A DNA stretch of 64,000 nt from Stemphylium vesicarium (lineage: Eukaryota; Ascomycota; Dothideomycetes; Pleosporales; Pleosporaceae), in the NCBI GenBank assembly GCA_004380135.1, contig QXCR01000104.1:1-64000 (forward strand), written 5' to 3'. Shown piece after piece: positions 1-11,400 of this stretch (its first letter is position 1; the number at the start of each line of letters is the position of its first letter). The notes beneath the pieces are model-generated. The model was not told the DNA's origin. It did not search any database and saw nothing but the letters and a program-made list of their open reading frames with translations. The translations under genes and the position numbers were made by a program.

Positions 1-2165
1 GGCGTTGGTGAGTAGGTGGAGGTCAACCTCCATCGTGCGCTCGTACAGAGTATTGTTGCCGCCACCTGCGAGCTTCCGGCGACTTGGAGCTGGTAGATAG
101 AGCTCATCCTCGGCCTCTTCGGCTGCCTCCGTATACTGCTTGAAGACTCGTCGGATGGAGGTCTCCGCCTTGCGATACCAGTGCGGAAAGTGCTTCCACT
201 GCGTCTTAAACCAGCCGAGGCGGAGCTTAGGATGGAGCGCGGTGGCTACAGCGTAAAAGCTGACGTCGGGTTGTAGGAGTACGAGGTCAAAGTAACTGTC
301 GAGCTTTACTTTGCCGTACGAGACTGTAGATTCGAAATATTGATTTCTTTGTGTGTGTGGGCGCTCGCTTGCCTCGTCGTAGTGTGCCCACAGAGCTTGG
401 AGGTTAGGCAAAGTTTGCTATAGTGATCCGAAACCAGAGACGCTCGTGGAGCCCTCTAGGCGCTTCGTGAGCTCGTACGGAGCTTGTAGAAAGTCTACAA
501 GTTCGGTAACATCGTCCTAATCGTCGTCGGAGAGCGCGTTGGTGATGGGGCTGTAGTCGAGCTCGTCGGGTTGTTCGTGACGGAGATGCCGGATGAAGCG
601 TTTGATGGAGTCCTTGAGCTCAAGGCAACGAAGGAGCATGAGATAAACTGAGTGCCAGCGTACGCCTCCAGCTTGCCGCAATTGCAGCGTGTTGTAAGTA
701 TACAAAACCTCGTCGTCGTCGTCCGTTTGCATCGATAGGAACAGCTCGCGGCGCTTGTGGGATGCACACACTGCATTCACGAAGTTGTGCAGCTTACCCA
801 CAACACCGAGCTCTCGGAATTTTTAAAACTGATCTTTTAGAGTAGTAGCAGCTATCTCCTCTTTCTAGCGGCTTACTCTATTACTATATATTATTGCCTT
901 AACCACGAGGTTGATTATATGGCCTGCATAGCGTATACGGTTGTTGGCCGAGATGTTAATGTTCGGATGAAGATTGAGGCTCTTGATAAGCTCGCCATCG
1001 TTGCTCGTCGCGTTATCACCCACAAAGTAGTGGAATTTCGAAGCGATCGTATATCTATCGAGTGCGGCGCGTACGACAGAGCCTTGGGTAGCTCCAGTAT
1101 GGTCTCCGTACAAGTTTTCGAAGGCGATCAATATATCTCTCTATTGGAATCGAGCATCTGCAGCATCGTCAGAATCTTTGGTGTTGCAATTGTTCTAACA
1201 CGCTAGCGCTATCGCCTACTCTATTAGGTATAGCGGTTACTCTATTAGGTAGCAGGGTCAGACTTACTGGCAAAGTAAGCTACAACACCGAGGAAGCTTA
1301 GGTAGTTAGATAACGTCCACACATTAACGCTTATACTAATCCTTAATGACGACGACGCCAGAAGCTAGGTAACCTTGATAGTTCTGCCCTCTAAAGTCCT
1401 TAGAATATAACTGCGCATTATTGTGCTTGAATTCGGCAGCGCTGGAAGGAGACTGCTATGGTTCTAGGTAAGTAAACCTCGAAGTGCTAGTGATACTGCA
1501 TTGCTAAAGCTGACGTCCTTTAAGATTACCTAGTCTAATAAGGCGCTTTGTAGAGCCTCCTCCTGCCACGGCATGTGAGATATAATCGTACCCGAGCCTG
1601 CTGCCTTTGCTGCTTTGAACGGCGACGAAAAACTTGGCCTTAGGGTGACTTCTGGTAGTAGGCCGGTGGCAGGATCGATCCGGTGAACTTTGACTATGTG
1701 GTTGGTAATATGAGCAGTACTGTTAATAATTTTGGCGTCCGAAGTCTCTCTGGCAAGATGGCAGAGTCGGCAAAGCCAGAGCTTTGTTGGAGTTGTTTCA
1801 GATGGCTGAAAGTACTCTAACTCGACACTATATTTCCATATGGGTGAGCTCTTTTTGTCGCCAAGGAGAGCGCTCTTGTGCCTCACTTTATAGCCCACGC
1901 GCGAGGTTAGAAGCTACTTGCCGTCAAGGTATATATGGTTAAAATCGACCGGAAATCGCTCGCCCACAACACGAAATTTCTCCTCAGGATACGCATGGGT
2001 GGCCTCCACCAAGGTGGTCACCGAGGTGCTTGAAAAGCCTGGTGATGGAGGTGTTTGGGCGCGAGCTTTGGCAAACCTCTTGCTGCCGGCAGAGTGAAAA
2101 ATGGGTGCAACATCGCTGGCAATAGAGGCAGCTTGCGACTGCGATGAGCGAGATAGGCGATTCAT
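1..2165 (-). pseudogene. Degenerate hAT-family DNA transposase, 3' end beyond the window
   Basis: Most of the minus strand from the ATG at 2165 can be read as an hAT transposase. The N-terminus is followed by a BED-like zinc-finger part (1530-1898, with WLCRLC and a later H..H pair), then a stretch ending 'SISVNVWT..NYLSFLGVVAYF' typical of the hAT core, a 'HYFVGDNATSND' catalytic-region motif (865-1131), and a C-terminal part still open at base 1. Reading is interrupted by in-frame TAG or TAA codons, including those at 1914, 1530, 862-864, about 823, 515-517 and 418-420, by a cluster around 1200-1255, and by at least one frame change between 1131 and 1530. It cannot encode active transposase. 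Nearly all stops are TAG or TAA where Gln would fit, which agrees with C-to-T decay. I found no convincing terminal inverted repeats or target duplication. Confidence 0.85.
1217..1251. repeat. Short direct repeat inside the hAT relic
   Basis: The 14-mer tactctattaggta occurs at 1217-1230 and again at 1238-1251, with a partial third copy near 873. The repeats add in-frame TAATAG pairs to the transposase frame. They look like a local duplication that arose after the element decayed. Confidence 0.7.
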
Positions 2166-2731
2166 GATGTATAGGAGAGTAGATTTTCGAAGATGGGATA
2201 AGATTAGAAAGATGGGATGAGGTAGAAATAATTTAGTAAGTTATCCTCTACCGCCTCCACCGCCTCTATCGCCTCTACTAGAATAATAACGTGACGCGTT
2301 GCGCGCTCTTATTAGAAGTTACGTGTAGTTTACTAATAAAAGGAGATAGTTATAGGCCGCCTAGCGCCTCTACCCGCGCAAATTTTCTTCCCCAAGTTAC
2401 ACCGCAGTAGCGCAGTACTACTGCTCCCAAATCGTCACTACTACAGCTACTATACTATACCTTATAACAGCTCACTACTTACTACTTATTAAGCAGTACC
2501 ACAGCACAGTATGCTGTAGTAGTGCTGGCTGTTGGAGACGCTGTTACTAAGCACTTACTCTCCACTCTTCTCTGATGCGTGAACTCCATTGACTCAATAG
2601 TGACACGAGCACTCTGCGGAGCGCTTCCAAAGAAACTCGATTGCGTCGAGATAGTACTGCCGAGACCGATTGCTGTTTTGAGCATTGCCATCCGTTGATT
2701 TCGATACCGAAGACACCAAGTTATTGCAACG
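2166..2731. other. Gene-free stretch upstream of the hAT relic
   Basis: No reading frame here looks coding. The stretch is rich in short 'cgcctctac' and 'actacta' runs and contains the hairpin at 2492-2526. It probably includes the 5' end of the transposon, but I could not place its terminus. Confidence 0.5.
2492..2526. repeat. Imperfect inverted repeat (hairpin)
   Basis: The arm agcagtaccacagca (2492-2506) pairs with tgctgtagtagtgct (2512-2526) at 13 of 15 positions around a 5-nt loop. It lies between the hAT relic and the next gene, so it could be a transposon sub-terminal structure or a terminator-like fold. Neither role can be shown from the sequence. Confidence 0.5.
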
Positions 2732-3535
2732 CTACGCAACGATGACCTTCAACCTGCTCGATGCCACTACACCCTCAAGACCCACTCCCTTCATCCACAT
2801 AATGCCCTGAGTCTCAGATTCTGAATCCTTTTCAACCTCCGCTTCAGTCCATGGCATCCAATCCGTCTGGACCTCTTGTGCTACCACCAGTTCCACACAA
2901 TTGGCCAGATGTTGATCATCTATGTAGTGCTTCTCTGTGACGTACCGCGCTCGAAAAGCTTTCCATGTCTCCCTCTGCTCTAAGCTAATGAGTCGCTGGA
3001 ATGCATATCGTCCCCAATCGCCATGGCCACGGAACGTGATCTGGAGACTCGGATTGGCTCGGACGAGCTTCATAAGCGGTGTGAGATCGACGGAGAACAC
3101 CGAAACCAAACCAGGACTGTAAGAGAAGACGAACATATGCACATCCAAGTCGCCCACGAGTTCGCCAACGATCGGAACAAAGTCCTCCCCATAACTCCCA
3201 ATATCCTTTGCGTTGATAAAGAACTTCATCTCTTTGAAGTGTATAGGCGGAAATTCGGCGCGCAGTTGTCGACAAGTCTGTGTAAGGCCAAGTGATTTAC
3301 GATCGAGGCCGGACCAATCCGTCACGCACCCTGGGTTAGGACCGGCGGCTCGCCATGTGTATGGAGGGGGCGCAAGGAAGGTGTCGAAGAGCTCGATAAC
3401 GAAACAATAGATACGATTCCGAATTTCTGTCGTCATTATTAGCAACATTACAGTAAGGCATGCGAGGCTAGCGCGCAAATTACCTCCGGGCCGCTGCAAG
3501 AGACGAGACTCTGAGTTTGTCGTAGTCGTTTCCAT
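2732..3535 (-). CDS. F-box-like/2EXR-type fungal protein, 248 aa
   Basis: The model starts at the ATG at 3535 and has one intron, 3427-3483 (57 nt, GTAATT..ACAG with a GCTAATA branch site). Splicing joins '..LLQRPG' to 'EIRNRIYCF' and creates the PGEIRNRIY motif typical of a large family of fungal F-box-like or 2EXR proteins. A second family motif, LTQTCRQLRAEFPPI, follows. The intron is a multiple of three and open, so an unspliced reading also exists, but it splits the motif. The paralogue at 3925-4593 carries the same PGEIRNR motif without an intron, which supports the splice. Family members are usually of unknown function; a role as a substrate adaptor is only suggested by the F-box likeness. 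Confidence 0.75.
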   Translation of the reverse strand: METTTTNSESRLLQRPGGNLRASLACLTVMLLIMTTEIRNRIYCFVIELFDTFLAPPPYTWRAAGPNPGCVTDWSGLDRKSLGLTQTCRQLRAEFPPIHFKEMKFFINAKDIGSYGEDFVPIVGELVGDLDVHMFVFSYSPGLVSVFSVDLTPLMKLVRANPSLQITFRGHGDWGRYAFQRLISLEQRETWKAFRARYVTEKHYIDDQHLANCVELVVAQEVQTDWMPWTEAEVEKDSESETQGIMWMKGVGLEGVVASSRLKVIVA

Positions 3536-3924
3536 TGTCGCGTTGAGTTTTCGGTTGAGTGTTTGCTGAACTTGGAGCGATTGCTTCAATAGATGAGCCA
3601 GAATTAGGTGCCTTTGTACTCTTGGGGAAGTTTCCGGGAAGTGGTTCACCGGCCCTGGGGTTGTCAGTGATGCGCGCTAAGCAGAGCGAGCCTAGCGTGG
3701 AAAGACGCTTCGTGATTTCCTGTGGAATTTCCAACGTTGTTCACTCGCTTGGCGCCTCTCATCATTCATCAAAGTCCTCGAGTACTAACGAGCATCGGAA
3801 CTCCGGGAATGTATCTATAAAGCCACGAGGCGCACAGTACGTGACGTTCGGGTGATACCACCACTTTCTTTCTTCGAACGTAGCAATTTGACACGATCAC
3901 CTGAAGTCACTGCGCGCCTAAGAA
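3536..3924. other. Gap between the two F-box-like paralogues
   Basis: This 389-bp stretch should hold the promoter of the 2732-3535 gene and the 3' end of the 3925-4593 copy. A plus-strand frame at 3559-3855 has no coding features. I see no other structure. Confidence 0.4.
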
Positions 3925-4593
3925 CTACGAACTACGAACCGGAATCGTTATCACTCGTGCAATAAAGTACAGCGTTACATCCAAACAGAACCAATCGCCA
4001 AGGTCCACACTCAATACGTTCTGATCAAAGAAAGCCCAGACCCTACGGTCTTTAATGACTTCGACAAGACTTTGAACCGCCGGATTTAGTCCCATATGAT
4101 TGAGCTGGAACTGGAATTTCATGGTATCACGATCCCAGATCGCCATGATTTTGATGAGAGGAAATATGTCGGTAACTGTCGCGATATTGCGTATGAAGAT
4201 AGTAAGGCAGCCCGTAGCATCCGGGGGTGGTGGTTCTTCGGACGTAAAAACAAAAGTCTCAAGGTACCTATCCAGGTCAGAGTGTCAGATTCTATAGTGA
4301 GTGTGAAGGCGACGAATTAGGAGGAACTCCGCACGGAGCTGTTGGCAAATCTGGCTCAATGCCGTGTAGGCGTATTCGCGTCTGGACTCTGGTGCAGATG
4401 CATAGTCTTGTTCTTGTTTAGACCCTGACTGCTGACTCGAAGAATTTGCATTCCGCGATACGAAGGAAACATCACGATCTTCTACGACGAGGTCATAGGT
4501 TCGGTTGCGTATCTCGCCCGGGATAGTTAGGAATCGAGATGTCGTGTTCATACCGTTATTGGGGGTGGTGGGGTTGGAAGTGAGCTCGTCCAT
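3925..4593 (-). pseudogene. Second F-box-like/2EXR copy with an in-frame TGA
   Basis: From the ATG at 4593 the frame reads through TIPGEIRNRTYDL and SQICQQLRAEFLLI, the same two motifs as the gene at 2732-3535. It then meets TGA at 4285-4287 (..HYRI*HSDLDRYLETF..) and continues open in the same frame to 3925. No GT..AG pair that would remove the stop was found. CGA to TGA would explain the lesion, so an intact parent gene is likely. A truncated 102-residue product is the alternative. Same orientation and motifs indicate a tandem duplication, although the copies have diverged and only one has the intron. Confidence 0.65.
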
Positions 4594-5653
4594 TTGCTTT
4601 GTAGGCGATGTAGTAAATGGAGATAGGCCGGCTTGGGCTCACTGGCAGTGCAAACCTGATAGCCAATTTGTGGAAGTAATAAATCACTGGAGAATGGTAC
4701 AAATTTCATAGCTTAAGGGAAGTGTAGCATAGCGACCGAACAATATTTTCATTGAACCTTTTCCAGTATTGTGTCTGGGCATTGGTAGAGCTATACAGTG
4801 TCAGTAAAGTGATGGTTCGATACTCAATCCGGCAGGGCTGTCTTTCCAGGAAGATACATGTGACCCTTTCCGGATCCGAACCCTTCCTTTTCGATGCGTA
4901 TATATGAGCTCTGTCTCGGACCCAATATCAAGACGATAGCAGTAGGAAAATGCGTTCAGCAACGACAACTAGTGTATAACTCAGAGTGACCAATTTCGAA
5001 TACGTACCTCGAATGGAATGAACAATTGGGAACCGTTTCCTCTCCTTTCTGCTCACCACGCCAATATCCACCCCCTCGACCCAGCCAACCCTCTCTCTCA
5101 CCAACATCAGCATACAACACTTCCAGCCGGCACTCCAACGTTCAGACAAGCATCCACAAAATCAAGGCCTCCCGAGTTCCGGCACACCGGCTCGGCAAGA
5201 GCGGCTTCCCCAGTCTTGGCGGACGTCACCAGCACAAAGCCTGACCCTCTTCCCCAGACGCCTACAATTACAAGCCTGCGCCGATCAGCCGCCATCGCAG
5301 CTTAGAGGCACTGTGACATAGTTGCCAGAATTAGGTCGTTTGATCGCGCTGCCGAGAATGCCGATTTGCTTTCCCCTAGCGATGTGTGTCGACCTCGCGG
5401 GGCCACCAACGTGGCGCGAACAAAGGGCCGTAACGAATGACGTGTAGCCAATTTCTGGCACGTATGTACTTGAGAGGGACGTGTACGGTCCTTGGGCCTG
5501 AGTTTTGATTCGAGAATTTAACTTAGATTGGACGCCTTGTCGAACATTATTGCGCAGTATAACTTCGGAATTCCTGCTTCCTTCCACGTGCATCACTGTA
5601 AAAATTGGCACTGATACTCACCCTGTGCTGGCATCCCTTTCCATTCTTCCAAA
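4594..5653. other. Gene-free stretch with one doubtful small ORF
   Basis: The stretch separates the divergent F-box-like and secreted-protein genes. An ATG-initiated plus frame at 5018-5305 would encode a 95-residue Pro/Ser/Thr-rich peptide. I recognise no motif in it and treat it as unproven; it may be a relic exon. Confidence 0.35.
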
Positions 5654-6732
5654 ATGTTCTCAACGTCTTCCTTGCTGCTGCTACCTGCTGCTACCTGCTG
5701 CCCTCCTCCCGACCACCGTGTTCGCCTGGGATTTTTATGCCAACTTCACAATCGGGTCCTGCGTCGACGATGAGTGCCCAGGCGAGGGCGTCGACGCCAG
5801 GTGTCGCGTCCAGAACCAAACACACAGAACAATCGGACTCCGTACATTCGACACCGCCATCACCGAAGGCTCGCAGAACTTGACTTGGACCGTCGGTATG
5901 ACGCTCTACGATGGGTACGATGCCCGGGGTGACCGCAATAAATGAGCGCGTATGGTAGAAAGGGACTGTTACCTAGGTATGCCGCCAAGCTTGGATCTGA
6001 GTAGCGATCAGCTGCTGTACGGAGGATGTGTCATTTTGTTCTCGGAGAACGAAGCGGTGGGGCCGCAGATCGACGGTTCGCAGCCTGGAGGACCGCGGTG
6101 TGAGGATTTGATCGGAGGCGGGTGCATTCCGTCATTCGTGAGCCAGACTAAAGCACTGCTTGCGTCAAATAAAACTCGATACGGTAATTCGACGACGGTG
6201 CAGGCCTGCCAAAATTTGCGAGACGACTTGGAGTCGCTTTTCCCCAGCGCGTGTGGCACACTCACAGGCAAGGATAGTTGGAACAATATCAATGCGCTTC
6301 GTGAGTACACTCTTTGACATTCCAGATAGCGGGGCCGTACTCACGCCTGCTGCAGCTCTTACTGGGCCAGATGCCATCTCCCCACCATCCGAATCCACAA
6401 ATGCGTCTTCGAACTGCCATCCCACTATGCCCAAATCCAACAACCTCTCCAAAGGCTTCTTCTACAATCATACCGGGACTTACTACGCAGCTTCTACTGT
6501 GTCAATGATCAATGGTATTGATGTTGTTTTGACCGCGTTTTGGTCACTGGAGGATGAGGTGGAGGGCGCGTTAGAGAAGCCGGGTGCGAATGCCGAGTGC
6601 TTGTGGCCAGTGGCTTTGAACAAAGAAGACTTGTCAAATATGTCCACAGGTGGGGCGATGAAGAGTGCGAGATGGAGTACAGCTGGTGTTGTTGCAGTGG
6701 CTGCAGTTTTGTTTGCTGGCATGTTGTTGTAG
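5654..6732 (+). pseudogene. Secreted, probably GPI-anchored protein gene, frameshifted in the signal peptide
   Basis: The only suitable ATG (5654) begins a leucine-rich signal-peptide-like stretch. A perfect 10-bp tandem duplication (5681-5700) then throws the frame off, and it closes within about 40 codons. The adjacent frame carries the rest of a hydrophobic leader ending 'TTVFA|WDF', then a Cys-containing, N-glycosylation-rich ectodomain (NFT, NLT, NKT, NST, NAS, NHT, NMS). An intron at 6301-6355 (GTGAGT..GCAG, TACTCAC branch) joins '..NAL' to 'PLTGPDA'. The C-terminus ends in a hydrophobic segment preceded by small residues, as for a GPI signal. There is also an in-frame TGA at 5943-5945. 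A 63-nt intron at 5896-5958 could remove it in phase but lacks a good branch site. The founding product looks like a surface or secreted protein of unknown function. Confidence 0.65.
5681..5700 (+). repeat. 10-bp perfect tandem duplication
   Basis: The unit ctacctgctg occurs twice in tandem, at 5681-5690 and 5691-5700, inside the signal-peptide codons of the gene at 5654. Because 10 is not a multiple of three, the second copy shifts the reading frame. Confidence 0.95.
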
Positions 6733-6886
6733 GGGGTCAACCATGTCAAAAGTCAACGAATTTTACGAGCAAATACAAATTACTTATACGATCGCAGGAT
6801 ATTCAATCTCCTTTTCCTGGATCTACGTCAATCCAGTGGTCATTTCCCGCCCACATCTTACACGGTCGGAATCGCTCTGTTCCTGT

Positions 6887-7815
6887 TTAAATGCCCCTAT
6901 GGATCAACGCGCTCAGCTCGCTACGAGTCTCTGAGTACGCATCATCGTCGTCGCATGCCCCATATTCGATCTCGTTTTTGGCCTGCTGCAGCATCGCATC
7001 GAACAACATTTGTCCTGTGACCCGTCGGACCTTCTCTTTGCCATTTTTGAAGGTTTTCTGCCAGTGGGCTGTCGGATGCTGAAAGTGCACTTCTAGCTTA
7101 CCCTTGCGACCTGTGGGCGGGTCATGACCTGTAGCATGTTTCTAGCGTTTTCATGTGTGGCATTGATAGAGCGGCGGAGATCCAGGGTCTTTAGCTTAGG
7201 GGCGCTAGTCGAAATCACGGGGTCGGTGGTCAGCGGGGCGAGGTACGCTGGGTTCAAGCTACCGAGACGGCGCTTGTTGCCGGTGATGGAGAGAAACGTG
7301 ATGTCTGGGCACATAGTTAACACTGGAATAACGCAGGATCCTGTAATGAGAATGGAGCTGTCCAGGCGAATGCGTTCGAGGTTTGGACAAGCGCGTGCTA
7401 GCCGAACGACCGCGTCGTCGCTGATGGACATTTCTTTGAACCCAAGACGCGCACCCAGGCCTATGTTTTCGAGCTTGACGCGGAAGGCTTCGCTTGCATT
7501 GGCAATGATGTCGAGATGCACACTGTGGTTGCGCATAAGTACTCCGGCCATGAACCCAAGAAGCTATGTCCTAACTTACTCTCCGACGATGAAGCCTTGT
7601 TGAAATTCGATCTCTTTGACACCAGCACTCAGGCCTAAGTTCTCTAAGTTCCAGTCCGCGTTTTTCTCAAAGAAGCGCTTCGTCTTGGTTATACGCGGAC
7701 CCGCCCGTTTCGCGTTTAGATTACCCTTTTGTTCATTGCGCCTTTGGACGCGCTTAGCTTTCTGCTCTTCGGTGCAACCGGCCCATTTTCTCTTCGCAGG
7801 GACGCGCTCAGCCAT
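6887..7815 (-). CDS. Fungal LRR-like (RNI-type) protein
   Basis: The start is ATG 7815 (MAERVPAKRKW). Intron 1 (7523-7579, 57 nt, GTAAGT..ACAG) joins '..QQGFIVGD' to 'VHLDIIANASEAFRVKLENIGLG'. The middle reads like leucine-rich repeats: 'FKEMSISDDAVVRLARACPN' followed by LERIRLDSS and LKTLDLRR. A second intron near 7090-7130 links the tail (..HWQKTFKNGKEKV..), which ends at TAA 6887. Its borders are unsettled: the perfect GTAAGC donor gives only 23 nt to the nearest AG, or 44 nt to the next one. The N-terminus is basic. Proteins of this type may act as protein-binding scaffolds; no catalytic residues are visible. Confidence 0.6.
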
Positions 7816-8467
7816 GATATCTATGGGTCGCAACGTTCAGCAAGTGGATGAGAAAATATGAATCAAGGTTGCGTGGTCTTTGTCCGGCGTGGACAAAGGT
7901 CGCGATGACGACTTCCACGTGAAATTGCGACTAGGCCTGGTTGGGCCTAAAGCTTGGCACCAACGACACAAGCAGTTTAGCTGAGGGGATAGGAAGGGAT
8001 GGAAGGCTCTTCTCCACTTCGCACCGTTTTTCAGGTACGCGACACTGCCCTGATTCTGCGCGAGTTGAATGACTGTCGCTGAGATGTTGTAGTGTGCATC
8101 GAGAGCAACGGCGTTTTTAGATAGCACGTTTGTCATGACGTGCTAGAGTCTTCACATGTAGTTAAGCAACGAGCAAAATGCAAGTGTCATACCAATGATT
8201 CGTCATTCGTATCGTAAAGGGCGCCCTTGCGGAACGCATGTGCAATATGCCTTTCGCGAGTCTTTCTCAAGCGGTCTAAGGGAAAACAAGAAAGGGACAA
8301 TACATGTACTGTTACAAATGCCCGCCCGTGTAAATCCGAAACACCCAACACCTAATATATGGAGTCCTTTCAGTGGTATAGAGCAATTCCGCAAAACCCA
8401 ATAACGCCTTGCCGTTCAATGAAGAATTCCTCATGATGTTTCTTATCCTTTCAACGTGTAGTGAACT
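7816..8467. other. Stretch with an unassigned ORF
   Basis: A minus-strand frame at 7837-8136 (starts MTNVLSKNAVALDAHY, contains FHPFLSPQL and WCQALG) looks partly protein-like. It could be a lost 5' exon or relic of an F-box-like gene, but I could not join it to a neighbour. The remainder, 8137-8467, is the 3' flank of the giant gene and shows nothing further. Confidence 0.35.
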
Positions 8468-11400
8468 TTAAGCAATCCTCTTCTTCAATCCTCCGAACAG
8501 TCCTTTGAGGCCGCTCGTCTCTTCCTTCTTCTTCCTTCTATCGCGACGATCAGTCTCGCCTCTCTTAACCCGCGGCCGCTCTTCGCCTCGATCTCGGGTG
8601 CGTGGGCGATCGGCATCAGCGCGACGACCAGATGGCCTCTCCTTCTCGGTGACCGAGATGCGACGCGTCTTGGGACGTTCTTCGGGCTTCGACATGCGTC
8701 TGCTGCGGCGGCGTTCGCGTCGCTCCTCATCAGAGTAAGAGGCTACCCCAACCACTGCAGCAGCATCTTCAATCACTGGTGACTCTGCCTGCTCAACTGG
8801 TTCAGGTTCGAGCTCGTATTCGAAGGGCTCTGGTGGCGGCGGGGGGAGATCATCCGCAGTCTGTGGGAGCGGGAACCCACCATCACGACCGCCAGACATC
8901 TCATGCTCTGGTCGGCGCATGTAGCGCCGTTCTTCTTTCCATTTGTAATAATCGGCTTCTTCTTCAGGAGATGCGAATTGGCGTCGTTGGTGTGAGTAAC
9001 GTCGACTGCGATGGGTACGTTCGCTGCGGTCACGGCTCTCATTGTTAGACGAGAGATCCCTGCTTGGCGAGCTTTCAGGCTCCATCTCCCTTCTTGGTAC
9101 TCTGATAGGGCCCTCCAGCGTATTGCCACGAGCGCGAGTAGAAGACCGAACAGGTTTCGAGACAACAGGTGGGGAGGCCTCACCCTTCGAGCGACCGAAG
9201 ATGCCACCGAAAAGACTGCCGCGCTTGACATTCGGCGGAGTCTCTCGAGTGCTGAGTCGTCTCCGCGGTGCGCTGCGAGGTGGGGTCTCATCTGTTATCG
9301 GTGGTAGGGGAGGGGGAGATGCTGGTTCTTCGTAATCTTCAGCGGCACGGCGAGCAGTGTCGCGGGAAGGTTCGATGATCTCTTCTGGCTGCGCAGCAGC
9401 TAGTTTAGCTGCTTCACGCTCGGCTCTCTTTTGTCGTCGCAGTCTTCTCGCTTCTTCCTCGTCGCGCGCAGCCTGGTCGAGCTTCTCTTGTTCTAGGCGC
9501 TTCGCTTCTTTTTCAGCTTCATGCCTTTGGCGTCTCTTTTCGTGCCGAATCCGTCGCTCCTCGTCCTCAGCAGCCTGTTTCTTCTCTTCTTTGAGCCTTC
9601 GGCGTTCTTCTACTGCTCTGATGAGCTCCTCTTCTGCTCGCTTCACTGCTCGACGGCGCTCACGATGCTCCAGTTTCCTCGCCTCCTCTTCGGCCTTGAC
9701 CCTTGCAGCATCGGCCGCAGCGAGGCGTTCTTTCTCAGCACGTTCAGCTCGGCGAATCTCTCGTCGCCTCTGTCTCTCTGCCTCCTCTTCTTCCTCGTCC
9801 ATGGGGCGGCGTTTGGGATGCCTCTCATCACTCCTGCTGTCGCGGCGGCGTGCACGATACTCCGGATAGGCCCTCTCCCTGTCGCTACTGCTCCCTGTCT
9901 TCTCGATTTCACGTAATCTTTCTCTCCTTCGCTCAGCAGCTTCGCGTTCGTTCATGCTATCCCGACGCTTGGTCTTTGGCGCATCAGTAGCGTCAGGCGC
10001 AATCATAGTCGGACGTTCCCTAGTGGCAAGCTCACTCTCACGCCTGCGACTCGAATAATGGTGACCGTCACGGTGGGCATGCGAGTGCCTTCTGCTTCTC
10101 TTCTCCCGAACAGGGGGCTCAGCTGCAGGTTCGTCATCGATTGCAAAATCGCGGTCTCTGGCATCTTCGGCGTCCTTGTCGGAAGAAGCAATCGCAGCTG
10201 CAGCGATCGCAGCTGCGGCGACTGGAGCTGCGGCGACTGGAGCTGCGGCGATTGGAGGTGGTGGTGGTGGTTCGGTTGGACACTCAATGTCGAGTGACCT
10301 TTCCGCAGGGGCGACGTCATCAGGGACTTGTTCATTGGCTGCTTCCACCACCATTTCCTCCGGTTCAGCCTGAACTTCTGGGGCTGACCCTTCTGCGTCA
10401 GCATCAGCGACTGGTTCGTCTGGGGTGGGCTCCGCCTCTGGCTCCGGGGCTGGCTCTGACTCTGGCTCAACCGGCGCGGCCTCCTCTGGCTCTGGTTCAG
10501 GCTCTTGCGGTACCTCTGGTACTTCGGAGGGAGCAGGTTCCGCTTCAGGTTCCGCTTCAGGCTGGGTCTCCTCTTCCGCCTGAGGTTCAGGGTCCGGCTG
10601 GGGTTCGTCCTCAATTGGAGCATCGGGCGCTGGTGACGATTCCTCTCCAGATTGAGGTTCTGATGGTGCTCCAGCAGGCTCAGGAGCAGGCTCGGGTTCC
10701 GCTGGAGCATCTTCAGCAACAGACGCTGGTGACTCGACAACGCTCTCCTCTGCAGCCGCTTCAGATGGCTCGATAGACTCCGCGGGCTCAGGGGATGCTT
10801 CCACGACCTCGCTTTCCTCTGGTACGGCCTCTTCAGTCATTGGAGCGACTTCTGCAGGCTCAGCCTCCGCCTCTTCTTCATCCTCCTTCGCGGATGCCTC
10901 ACTCTCTCCTGATGTAGCCTCCGGAGCGTCGGCTGGTTCACTTCCATCCTGAGGGGGGTCTGCCGCATCGTTGACAGCGGATGGAGCGGGCTGAACGTCT
11001 TCCGCTTCATCAGCCGGAGCTGGATCGGCATCAAGTGCAGAAACATCGCCCTCATCGTCATTTTCGGCGGCAGCGTCTTCAGCTTGCAGTTCTTGCGGTA
11101 CTTCCTCTTCTGGAACGGCCTCCTCTGGCACGGCTTCTTCGGGTACTGGCGCTGGTACCTCTGGCTCCTGAGTCTCTTCGGGCTCTCCCCCGTCGGCGGA
11201 ACTCGCTTCAGACTCAGCTGCTTGAGGGTCTGACTCAGCAATATGCTCGGCAGGCTGGGCTTCTGCTTCCGATACGACGGTACCATCTTCTTCCGCTACA
11301 TCTGCAGGAGGGGCACCATCGCCCTCGGGAGATTCAGCTGCAGCTTCCGGCTGTGCGTCAACTTCCTCCGCTTCACCTTCACTTTCAGATTCGCTTCCCG

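Noticed and set aside
2166..2500. Terminal inverted repeat of the hAT element
   Set aside because: No short repeat with a matching partner or 8-bp target duplication could be seen, and the other end is outside the window.
9357..9869. Plus-strand ORF of 170 codons rich in Ser/Arg
   Set aside because: It is an antisense shadow of the charged coiled-coil segment of the giant gene.
10003..10740. Minus-strand ORF of 245 codons rich in Leu/Gln/Arg/Pro
   Set aside because: It is an alternative frame of the repeat region of the giant gene; composition follows from the codon repeat.
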